DNA from: Bacteroidota bacterium
GTDB lineage: Bacteria > Bacteroidota > Bacteroidia > UKL13-3
Length of the DNA stretch: 6,437 nucleotides
Direction of reading: 5' to 3'
Assembly: GCA_010027395.1 (NCBI GenBank)
Contig: RGVD01000155.1
Coordinates: 1 to 6,437 of the forward strand
Shown here piece after piece: positions 1 to 5,983 of the stretch (the first letter of the stretch is position 1; each line of letters starts with the position of its first letter). The notes beneath the pieces are model-generated. The model searched no databases. It saw only the letters and a program-made list of their open reading frames with translations, and was not told the DNA's origin. Position numbers and translations under genes: made by a program.

Positions 1-858
1 GGCGTTTTCCATGGCAACTTAAATGAGTTGTTGGAAAAATTACATGGCAAAGAACTCTCATATAATAACTTATTAGACATAGATGCTGCGGTGAATTTAA
101 TAGAAGACTTTACCGAACCAACAGTTGCTATTATCAAACACAATAATCCATGTGGCTTATCATCTCGTGATACCATTGCAAACGCTTGGAAAGATGCATT
201 AGCAGGCGACCCAGTTTCGGCTTTTGGTGGGGTTATTGTTTTAAACAAAGCGGTAGATGATGCTACTGCTTCTGAAATGGATAAAATATTTTTTGAAGTG
301 GTAATTGCTCCAGATTATTCAGCCGAAGCCTTGACTATCCTTCAAACTAAGAAGAACAGAATCATATTAAAGTTAAAAGGAAAATTACCTAAAACACAAT
401 TGTTCCGTTCGGTTTTAAATGGTATGATTAAGCAAGATAAAGATTCGGTGGTTCTAAAAGCCAGTGACCTAAAACAAGTAACGGATGTGGCCGCTTCAGA
501 AAACGAAATCAGCGACTTGTTGTTTGCAGATATTATTTGTAAACATGCCAAATCAAACACCATTGTATTGGTTAAAAACAAGCAATTGGTTGGCATTGGA
601 TGCGGACAAACCAGCCGTGTAGATGCTTTGAAACAAGCAATAAGCAAAGCAAAAGGATTTGAGTTTGATTTGAATGGCACTGTAATGAGCAGTGATGCTT
701 TCTTCCCATTCCCAGATTGTGTTGAAATAGCTTATAATGAAGGCATCAAAACCGTTATTCAACCTGGTGGTTCGATTAAAGACGATGCATCAATTACCTA
801 CTGCAATGCAAACAAGATGGCTATGTACTTTAGCGGTATCAGACATTTTAAACACTAA
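1..858 (+). CDS. purH: Bifunctional purine biosynthesis protein PurH, C-terminal part (5' end outside window)
   Basis: The reading frame is open from base 1, so the gene starts upstream of the window; 285 residues are present of a family total of about 505-510. This is the AICAR formyltransferase domain, which transfers a formyl group from 10-formyl-tetrahydrofolate to AICAR. The N-terminal IMP cyclohydrolase domain, which closes the ring to IMP, is not in view. Visible hallmarks are LHGKELSYNNLLDIDAA near residues 14-30, the active-site KHNNPCG near residues 46-52 (Lys-His and Cys are conserved in the family), GDPVSAFGG, GQTSRVDAL, SDAFFPFPD, and the family's usual ending QPGGSIKDDAS...RHFKH. 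The reading frame is intact. An internal TTG or ATG should not be taken as the start, because homology continues to the window edge. It is convergent with recQ across a shared terminator. The assignment is very secure. Confidence 0.97.
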   Translation, partial: GVFHGNLNELLEKLHGKELSYNNLLDIDAAVNLIEDFTEPTVAIIKHNNPCGLSSRDTIANAWKDALAGDPVSAFGGVIVLNKAVDDATASEMDKIFFEVVIAPDYSAEALTILQTKKNRIILKLKGKLPKTQLFRSVLNGMIKQDKDSVVLKASDLKQVTDVAASENEISDLLFADIICKHAKSNTIVLVKNKQLVGIGCGQTSRVDALKQAISKAKGFEFDLNGTVMSSDAFFPFPDCVEIAYNEGIKTVIQPGGSIKDDASITYCNANKMAMYFSGIRHFKH

Positions 859-868
859 TTATAACTAC

Positions 869-915
869 AATAAAACAAGAAAGGCTTCTCGATGAGAAGC
901 CTTTCTTGTTTTATT
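869..915. terminator. Bidirectional intrinsic terminator between purH and recQ
   Basis: There is a perfect 22-bp inverted repeat, 869-890 against 894-915, with a 3-base loop (GAT). The GC-rich core GGCTTCTC/GAGAAGCC is followed on both strands by the same T-rich run (TTTCTTGTTTTATT), so it can stop transcription from either side. It lies exactly 10 bp from the purH stop codon and 10 bp from the recQ stop codon, as expected for two convergent genes sharing one terminator. Confidence 0.93.
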
Positions 916-925
916 CGTGCTTGGT

Positions 926-3244
926 TTAATTACCCATTTCACTTACAAAATGAATAAGCATCAAATGTAAATCATCTTTGCTAAACTCGTCACCAAACTC
1001 ACTCATAGCCGCATCAATCATGTTTTCAGGCGTGGTTCTAAAGAAATCCATTACATAACCAATGGTTTCTTCGTCTGCTAAATCGTAAAGGTATCTTTTC
1101 AAATTTAGTTTGGTACCAGAATACACGATGTTCTCAATCTCATTTAGCAATTCTTCTTTGCTCATGTTTTGACTGCGTGCAATATCGTCTAAACCTATTT
1201 TTTTATCAATATTGGTAATAATAGCAATCTTCTTAGCTGATTTATTTACCAAAGATTTGATGATAATGTCATTTGATTTCTCAATGCCATTGTCTTTTAC
1301 ATATTTAGCAATTGCTTCAACAAATGGTTTTCCAAACTTGCTAGCTTTTCCTGGACTTACACCGGGTATTTTTTGCAGTTCTTCCATATCCGTTGGGTAA
1401 CGGAAGGCCATTTCTTGAAGGGTACCATCTTGGAAAATGATATAAGGAGGTAGATTTTTTTCTTTGGCAACCTTTTTCACCAACACCTTTAAATCATTAT
1501 ATAAGTCCTCATCATATACATTCTCAACTTGAGAATTATCTTCATCATCATCGTAAAATTTCTCAAAAGTCCGATCAATTGAAACTTCAATTTTGACAGG
1601 TTTCTTTAACCACTCTTCACCTTTTTCGTTAACACTTAACAACCCGTAGTTTTCGATGTTTTTGGTTATATATCCATTTAGCAAAACAACCCTAACTACT
1701 GATTTCCAATAATTTTCGTCTTTATCTTTGCCTTTGCCAAATTGAGCTAAGGTCTCGTGTCCGCTGAGTGTAACTTCATGTGATTTTTTACCTACAATAA
1801 TCTCACAAATGGTTTTAATAACATGTTTACCTTTTACAGCATTTATAGTTTCAAGAACTAATTTTGCTGCCTCAGTTGCATCCTCTTTTTCTTTTGGATG
1901 ACGGTGGTTGTCGCACATTCCTTGGCATTTGTTTTCATCAAACTCTTCACCAAAATAATGCAATAAAAATTTACGTCTACAAGCTGAAGTTTCAGCGAAG
2001 GCCTGTGTTTCAAATATCAACAACTCCCCTATTTCTCTTTCGGCAACAGGTTTGTCTTTTAAAAATTTTTCAAGTTTATCTACATCAGCAGGATTATAGT
2101 AAAGAACACACTCACCCTCTAATCCATCTCTACCAGCGCGACCTGTTTCTTGATAGTATCCTTCAATACTTTTAGGTATATCATAATGTATTACAAAACG
2201 TACATCTGGCTTGTCAATTCCCATACCAAATGCAATGGTAGCAACAATCACATCTGCATCTTCCATCAAAAACTTATCTTGATGATCTGCTCTCACTTTG
2301 GCATCAAGTCCCGCATGATATGGCAATGCCTTGATACCGTTGGCCACAAGCATACTCGAAATTTCTTCTACCTTTTTACGGCTTAAGCAATAAATAATTC
2401 CCGATTTATGTTTCTTAGGCTTGATATAGGCAATGATATCCTTAATGGCATCACCTTTCTTGCCTTTTGATCTAACTTCGTAATATAGATTAGATCTATT
2501 GAATGAAGATTTATAGACCTTTGCATCCAACATCTGTAAATTTTTCTGAATATCTGCTTGCACCTTTGGGGTAGCAGTAGCAGTTAAGGCAATAACCGGA
2601 ACATCTTCTATTTCCTTAATCATGGCTTTAATTCTGCGGTATTCAGGTCTAAAATCATGACCCCATTCTGAAATACAATGGGCTTCATCAACAGCCACAA
2701 AAGAAATTTTAATTGATTTTAGAAAATCAATCGTTTCATCTTTTTTAAGTGTTTCAGGGGCTATATAAAGCATTTTTGTGTGCCCAGCACTGATGTCGTT
2801 TTTTACTTGGGCAATTTCGGTCTTGTTTAATGATGAGTTCAAGAAATGAGCCACATTCTCATTTCCAAGAGATCTAATTTGATCCACTTGGTTCTTCATC
2901 AAAGCTATAAGAGGAGAAATGATAATTGCTGTACCTTGGCTAATCAAAGCCGGCAACTGATAACACATTGACTTTCCGCCTCCAGTAGGCATGATAACAA
3001 AAATGTCTTGTCCTTCTAGCAGATTGCGTATAATTTTCTCCTGTTCGTCTTTAAACGAATCGAATCCAAAATACTCTTGGAGTGCCTTTTTGAGGTCTAA
3101 TACACCAATGGTAGGCACTTTGGGTTTTACAGCACGGCTTACTATTTCTGTTGGTTCAACATGCACATCTTCCGTATGAGTAGACTTAGTAACTTTTACA
3201 GTTTTGGCAGACTTTGTTTCTTTTTTTTTCTTAACATCCTTCAT
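926..3244 (-). CDS. recQ: ATP-dependent DNA helicase RecQ (long form with C-terminal extension)
   Basis: This is a complete 772-residue RecQ, a 3'-5' DNA helicase of recombination and repair. In order: a lysine-rich tail (about 1-45); motif 0 FGFDSFKDEQ (60-69); Walker A PTGGGKS (86-92); VDEAHCISEWGHDFRPEY (185-202, DEAH at 186-189); TATAT (221-225); IIYCLSRKKVE (283-293); VIVATIAFGMGIDKPDVRFVIHYD; and the arginine-finger motif QETGRAGRDG (365-374). A zinc-site region (422-447) comes next, with Cys422, Cys440, Cys444 and His447 as candidate ligands. It is followed by an RQC winged helix (about 455-547), an acidic linker, an HRDC domain (about 578-648), and roughly 120 further residues of helical, winged-helix-like extension. 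An in-frame stop at 3257-3259 makes the ATG at 3244 the only plausible ATG start; the next Met (85) lies inside motif I. No Shine-Dalgarno is visible. E. coli RecQ is about 610 residues, so the excess is at the two ends. Confidence 0.96.
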   Translation of the reverse strand: MKDVKKKKETKSAKTVKVTKSTHTEDVHVEPTEIVSRAVKPKVPTIGVLDLKKALQEYFGFDSFKDEQEKIIRNLLEGQDIFVIMPTGGGKSMCYQLPALISQGTAIIISPLIALMKNQVDQIRSLGNENVAHFLNSSLNKTEIAQVKNDISAGHTKMLYIAPETLKKDETIDFLKSIKISFVAVDEAHCISEWGHDFRPEYRRIKAMIKEIEDVPVIALTATATPKVQADIQKNLQMLDAKVYKSSFNRSNLYYEVRSKGKKGDAIKDIIAYIKPKKHKSGIIYCLSRKKVEEISSMLVANGIKALPYHAGLDAKVRADHQDKFLMEDADVIVATIAFGMGIDKPDVRFVIHYDIPKSIEGYYQETGRAGRDGLEGECVLYYNPADVDKLEKFLKDKPVAEREIGELLIFETQAFAETSACRRKFLLHYFGEEFDENKCQGMCDNHRHPKEKEDATEAAKLVLETINAVKGKHVIKTICEIIVGKKSHEVTLSGHETLAQFGKGKDKDENYWKSVVRVVLLNGYITKNIENYGLLSVNEKGEEWLKKPVKIEVSIDRTFEKFYDDDEDNSQVENVYDEDLYNDLKVLVKKVAKEKNLPPYIIFQDGTLQEMAFRYPTDMEELQKIPGVSPGKASKFGKPFVEAIAKYVKDNGIEKSNDIIIKSLVNKSAKKIAIITNIDKKIGLDDIARSQNMSKEELLNEIENIVYSGTKLNLKRYLYDLADEETIGYVMDFFRTTPENMIDAAMSEFGDEFSKDDLHLMLIHFVSEMGN

Positions 3245-3397
3245 ATCAATACTTTTTCATAAAAAAAGGAATACGAATGTAGTGTATAAATACAGTTTTT
3301 AAAAATAAAGGTTTAGGTATTTATTTGCGGTACATAAGTTCATTCAATAATAATACTTTGTTTGGTATTTTTTATTTAAGATTGATAAAAATTATAC

Positions 3398-4495
3398 ATG
3401 GAAAAAAACAAGAATAATTATGCCATCATTATGGCAGGTGGAGTTGGTAGTAGGTTTTGGCCCGCAAGTAGAAGTCATTATCCGAAACAATTCATAGATA
3501 TACTTGGTACAGGGAAAACACTTTTACAACAGACCTATGAAAGGTTTTTAGAAAGCTTTTTGCCTGAAAATATTTTTATTATCACAAATGTTGCCTATGT
3601 AGGTTTAGTGAAAGAACAATTGCCAAATATGCCTGAAAGTTGCATACTAGGTGAGCCAACTGCTAAAAATACTGCTGCTTGTATCGCATATACATGCGCT
3701 AAAATCTATAAGATTAATACCCATGCAATTTGTATTGTGGCGCCAAGCGACCATCTTATTATAGACAGTCACAAGTTCTCAGATTATGTTGAACTTGGAA
3801 TGAATTATGCGAAAAAAAATCATGCATTGGTAACTTTGGGTATCAGACCAAGCAGACCTGATACGGGATATGGCTATATTCAATTTTTAGAAAATGAGCC
3901 CGTTCCAGGTATTCATAAAGTGAAGACATTCACAGAAAAACCAAGCATTGAAATTGCAAAGATGTTTGTTGAAACGGGTGAGTTTTTGTGGAATGCTGGA
4001 ATATTTATTTGGGGTGTTTCAAGCATTAGAAAGGCTTTCAAACAATATTTACCTGAGCAGTACGATTTATTTGATGAAAAATTAGATGCACTTAATACTG
4101 CAGAAGAAACCGAAACTGTAAGAAAATTTTATGAAGAATGTAAATCTATTTCTATTGACTATGGTATAATGGAGAAAGCAGACAATGTATTTGTTATTCC
4201 AAGTGAATTTGGTTGGAGTGATTTAGGTACTTGGACTTCTTTATTCGATATTTCTAATAAGGATGAAAGTAACAATGCAATCCAAGGAAAAAATATTTTC
4301 ACGTATGAGGTTGAAAATAGCTTAATCAACAAATCAAGATCTGAAGATAACAAAGTACTGGTAGTAAAAGGTCTTAGCAATATTATTGTAGTTGACACTC
4401 CTGATGCTTTAATTATATGTGATAAAGACAAAGAGCAAGAGGTAAAACAAATCGTTACTGATTTGAAAATTAAGTTTAATGATAAATATACATAA
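3398..4495 (+). CDS. manC: Mannose-1-phosphate guanylyltransferase (GDP-mannose pyrophosphorylase)
   Basis: This is a complete 365-residue cytosolic nucleotidyltransferase that makes GDP-mannose from mannose-1-phosphate and GTP. GDP-mannose feeds surface polysaccharide, GDP-fucose and protein O-glycan synthesis. Visible motifs are the N-terminal nucleotide-binding signature AGGVGSRFWPASR...PKQF (13-32), GEPTAKNTAACIA (85-97), APSDH with a metal-binding Asp (115-119), RPDTGYGYI (153-161), FTEKP (178-182), EFLWNAGIFIW (195-205), SIDYGIMEKA (252-261) and FGWSDLGTW (271-279). The length matches the short, single-function form; the C-terminal mannose-6-phosphate isomerase domain of the roughly 480-residue bifunctional enzymes is absent. 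The start at 3398 gives the usual short lead-in to the first strand. No Shine-Dalgarno is present, and I see no clean promoter in the 153-bp spacer shared with recQ. It is probably co-transcribed with the carboxypeptidase gene 13 bp downstream. Confidence 0.95.
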   Translation: MEKNKNNYAIIMAGGVGSRFWPASRSHYPKQFIDILGTGKTLLQQTYERFLESFLPENIFIITNVAYVGLVKEQLPNMPESCILGEPTAKNTAACIAYTCAKIYKINTHAICIVAPSDHLIIDSHKFSDYVELGMNYAKKNHALVTLGIRPSRPDTGYGYIQFLENEPVPGIHKVKTFTEKPSIEIAKMFVETGEFLWNAGIFIWGVSSIRKAFKQYLPEQYDLFDEKLDALNTAEETETVRKFYEECKSISIDYGIMEKADNVFVIPSEFGWSDLGTWTSLFDISNKDESNNAIQGKNIFTYEVENSLINKSRSEDNKVLVVKGLSNIIVVDTPDALIICDKDKEQEVKQIVTDLKIKFNDKYT

Positions 4496-4508
4496 GCTTC
4501 GCTAAATC

Positions 4509-5405
4509 ATGAAAGCCCCATATTTAAAAGCAGGAGATACCATTGCTGTTGCAGCTACTGCAAGGCATGTTGATGAAAAAATCATTATTCCAGCAGTAAG
4601 AACGTTTGAATCATGGGGATTAAAAGTAGTATTAAGCGATTGTATATATGATTATGAAAATGCACTAGCAGGTAGTGATGAAATAAGAGCTAATGCATTT
4701 CAAAAGTTATTGGATGATGAAACTATAAAAGCTATCATTGGAGCAAGAGGTGGTTATGGCACTGTTAGAATGATAGACCTATTGGATTTTACTCATTTCA
4801 GCAAAAACCCAAAATGGATATGTGGGTTTAGCGACCTAACTATTTTGCATTCTCACATCCAAAAAAATTGTAATATCCAAACCATTCATTCCTGTATGCC
4901 AATTACTATGGGTCAGGATCCTAAATCTGACTATAGTCTAAAAGAAGCCCTTATTGGCACAGCAATTAACTACAGCTTTCCAACCCATGTTCTTAATAGA
5001 AATTCAAACGTTAAGGGTATTGTTGTTGGCGGTAATCTATCAGTTTTATACAGCATATTAAGTAGCAAAAGCGATATGGATTGGGATGGAAAAATCTTAT
5101 TTATTGAAGACATTGGTGAGTATTATTACCATATTGATAGAATGATGATCGCCCTTAAACGTGCAGGTAAACTGAAAAACCTCAAGGCATTATTGGTGGG
5201 AGGGATGACAAAAATGAACGAGAACGATGCTCCTTTTGCTTTTAACAAAACCTGCGAAGAAATTATAGCTGAAGCAGTATCGGAATATAATTATCCCTTG
5301 TTTTACAATTTCCCTTCGGGCCATCAAAATGAAAATTTGGCTATAAAATTGGGATGTGAAGCACAAGTAATAGTGCAAGGGAAGACCACACTCTTCAGGC
5401 AGTAG
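4509..5405 (+). CDS. ldcA: LD-carboxypeptidase, peptidase family S66 (LdcA/MccF-like)
   Basis: This is a complete 298-residue protein of the usual length for family S66, whose LdcA members remove the terminal D-Ala from murein tetrapeptides during cell-wall recycling. The fold landmarks are LKAGDTIAVAATA at the N terminus (6-18), ARGGYG (79-84), GFSDLTILHSH with the presumed nucleophile Ser108 (106-116), GGNLSVLYS (174-182), IEDIGEYYYHIDRM with the conserved acidic residues Glu200 and Glu204 (199-211), and SGHQNENLAIKLG with the presumed catalytic His272 (270-282). No signal peptide is visible, so it is probably cytosolic and acts on imported muropeptides. The spacing to manC (13 bp, same strand) suggests one transcript. 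S66 also includes MccF-type enzymes that inactivate microcin C, so the exact substrate is not settled by sequence. The ATG at 4509 fits the family's N terminus; no Shine-Dalgarno is visible. Confidence 0.9.
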   Translation: MKAPYLKAGDTIAVAATARHVDEKIIIPAVRTFESWGLKVVLSDCIYDYENALAGSDEIRANAFQKLLDDETIKAIIGARGGYGTVRMIDLLDFTHFSKNPKWICGFSDLTILHSHIQKNCNIQTIHSCMPITMGQDPKSDYSLKEALIGTAINYSFPTHVLNRNSNVKGIVVGGNLSVLYSILSSKSDMDWDGKILFIEDIGEYYYHIDRMMIALKRAGKLKNLKALLVGGMTKMNENDAPFAFNKTCEEIIAEAVSEYNYPLFYNFPSGHQNENLAIKLGCEAQVIVQGKTTLFRQ

Positions 5406-5668
5406 CCCACTCAAATTACTAAGAAAGCTATTGGTCGGTCTATGATCTTCGAGCTAGTCTATTCTCAAGCCAATTTTTGAATGAATTGAGGACTTACGCA
5501 GCTTTGGTATAAATGCCGCTTAATTAATAATGGTAAAATTTCGTTATGGTCTCAAAAAATCGCTTTGTTTTGGTTAATGAATGCTGTTAAATATTTTTAT
5601 AATTCGCCAACATTCATCAATTTAGTTTGTTTTAGCGGAATATAAAATTGCCAAAAGCTTGTAAACAC
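5406..5668. other. Intergenic stretch after ldcA with no recognisable gene
   Basis: This is about 260 bp of AT-rich DNA with no convincing coding frame, RNA gene or canonical terminator right after ldcA. The only structure I can support is the imperfect inverted repeat at 5574-5620, listed separately. If the manC-ldcA transcript has no earlier end, it would run through this stretch to the hairpin with ten T's at 5669-5704, giving a 3' untranslated region of roughly 300 nt. Confidence 0.6.
5574..5620. repeat. Imperfect inverted repeat (13-nt arms)
   Basis: The arms at 5574-5586 and 5608-5620 pair at 11 of 13 positions, around a 21-base AT-rich loop. The downstream + strand is T-rich but broken (TTTAGTTTGTTTTAG). 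It could be a weak terminator for the ldcA transcript or an unrelated remnant; no function is shown. Confidence 0.4.
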
Positions 5669-5704
5669 AAAAAAGCCTCACATTTCTTAAAGGCTTTTTT
5701 TTTT
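5669..5704. terminator. Terminator hairpin, distal copy, flanked by A and T runs
   Basis: A 10-bp stem (5669-5678 against 5691-5700; AAAAAAGCCT/AGGCTTTTTT) encloses a 12-base loop. On the + strand it runs into ten T's (5695-5704) and could end the manC-ldcA transcript. On the - strand it runs into six T's and would end any transcript coming from the tRNA side or from the candidate RNA at 5669-5770. The stem is short and has few GC pairs, so its strength is uncertain. Confidence 0.7.
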
Positions 5705-5705
5705 G

Positions 5706-5724
5706 TGCTCCCTGACCTGGACTC
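5706..5724 (-). repeat. Partial duplicate of the tRNA-Asn 3' end
   Basis: Nineteen bases are identical to 5825-5843. They cover the 3' half of the T arm, the 3' acceptor strand and the discriminator base of tRNA-Asn, plus one flanking base. Identity stops sharply inside the T loop, and no tRNA body follows. The offset between copies is 119 bp. The remnant cannot be a working tRNA. It may be what is left of a tandem tRNA, or a duplicated attachment-type core. Confidence 0.8.
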
Positions 5725-5775
5725 CCCGATTGCATATCTGTTGCTCATACTTCACACAGCTATTGCATCGGGATC

Positions 5776-5783
5776 CAAAATTA
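5776..5783 (-). promoter_or_regulatory. Candidate -7 promoter box (TAATTTTG)
   Basis: On the - strand this is an exact match to TAnnTTTG, the -7 element described for Bacteroidota housekeeping promoters. It lies just past the tRNA-Asn terminator and directly before the bulged hairpin, where a new transcript would need to begin. No TTG is found 19-21 bases upstream, so the promoter would lack its -33 half; an 8-base match in AT-rich DNA can be chance. Confidence 0.3.
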
Positions 5784-5788
5784 ATACC

Positions 5789-5822
5789 ATAAAAAAAGCC
5801 ACCTATTGGTGGCTTTTTTTAT
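5789..5822. terminator. tRNA-Asn terminator, symmetric hairpin with A and T runs
   Basis: A perfect 15-bp stem (5789-5803 against 5808-5822) surrounds a 4-base loop. The core GCCACC/GGTGGC is flanked by seven A's and seven T's, so it works in either direction. It starts 4 bp after the 3' end of tRNA-Asn on the - strand and is the obvious terminator for that gene. Confidence 0.9.
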
Positions 5823-5826
5823 TTTG

Positions 5827-5900
5827 CTCCCTGACCTGGACTCGAACCAGGGACCTAGTGATTAACAGTCACTCGCTCTAACCAGCTGAGCTATCAAGGA
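5827..5900 (-). tRNA. tRNA-Asn, anticodon GTT
   Basis: A full 74-nt cloverleaf can be drawn on the - strand. The acceptor stem is TCCTTGA/TCAGGGA (one G-U pair), followed by TA, then the D stem GCTC/GAGC with loop AGCTGGTTA. The anticodon stem is AGTGA/TCACT with loop CTGTTAA, giving anticodon GTT (asparagine). The variable loop is AGGTC. The T stem is CCTGG/CCAGG with loop TTCGAGT, and the discriminator is G. The 3' CCA is not encoded, as the gene sequence continues CAAAAT, so it must be added by the CCA-adding enzyme. A terminator follows 4 bp downstream. The last 18 bases of the gene are repeated at 5707-5724. Confidence 0.97.
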
Positions 5901-5919
5901 ATTTTTCCTTTTGGGAGTG

Positions 5920-5950
5920 CAATGATAGGTTTATAGAATTAAATACGCAA
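5920..5950 (-). promoter_or_regulatory. Putative tRNA-Asn promoter (Bacteroidota -33/-7 type)
   Basis: Reading the - strand, TTG (5948-5950) is followed after exactly 20 bases by TATCATTG (5920-5927), one base off TAnnTTTG. The box ends 19 bp before the tRNA 5' end, which would leave a short processed leader of roughly a dozen bases. Spacing and position agree with the known Bacteroidota promoter layout. It overlaps the upstream region of the divergent kinase gene. Confidence 0.5.
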
Positions 5951-5983
5951 TATTTGTAACGAAAAATTTAAAAAAATATTTTT

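Larger units (their letters stand above)
5669..5770 (-). ncRNA. Candidate small structured RNA (speculative)
   Basis: On the - strand a TAATTTTG box (5776-5783) matches the Bacteroidota -7 consensus TAnnTTTG. About six bases further on begins a long bulged hairpin whose arms are 5725-5741 and 5757-5772. Its outer pairing is CCCGAT/ATCGGG, and about 17 pairs are possible in all around a 9-base loop. The 19-base tRNA-Asn 3' fragment follows, then the terminator hairpin ending at 5669. A transcript would be about 100 nt. Against it: there is no matching -33 TTG at the right distance, and the same parts could be the wreck of a second tRNA gene. No known RNA family is recognised. Confidence 0.25.

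Noticed and set aside
342..762. Open frames on the - strand inside purH
   Set aside because: They are shadows of the strongly conserved purH frame, with no recognisable domain and no start signal.
3246..3261. Four-codon leader frame (ATG AAA AAG TAT TGA) just before recQ
   Set aside because: It lies on the - strand, ending one base before the recQ ATG. In AT-rich DNA such tiny frames are common, and it has no ribosome-binding signal.
3245..3397. Promoters for recQ and manC in the divergent spacer
   Set aside because: Only one-mismatch relatives of TAnnTTTG are present (for example TAAGATTG at 3377-3384 on +, TACATTCG and TATTATTG on -), and none has a TTG at 19-21 bases upstream; not firm enough to annotate.
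5491..5500. GACTTACGCA resembling the end of some insertion sequences
   Set aside because: No inverted partner, transposase fragment or target duplication is found nearby; a ten-base likeness is not evidence.
5706..5781. A second complete tRNA on the - strand
   Set aside because: Only the 3' acceptor strand and the 3' half of the T arm are present. There is no matching 5' acceptor strand of full length, no T-loop TTCGA and no D or anticodon arm; the rest folds as one long hairpin instead.
5648..5881. 77-codon + strand open frame running through the spacer and the tRNA
   Set aside because: It reads across two terminator hairpins and the antisense of tRNA-Asn; the end (TWTRTRDLVINSHSL) is the translation of the tRNA itself, a well-known annotation artefact.
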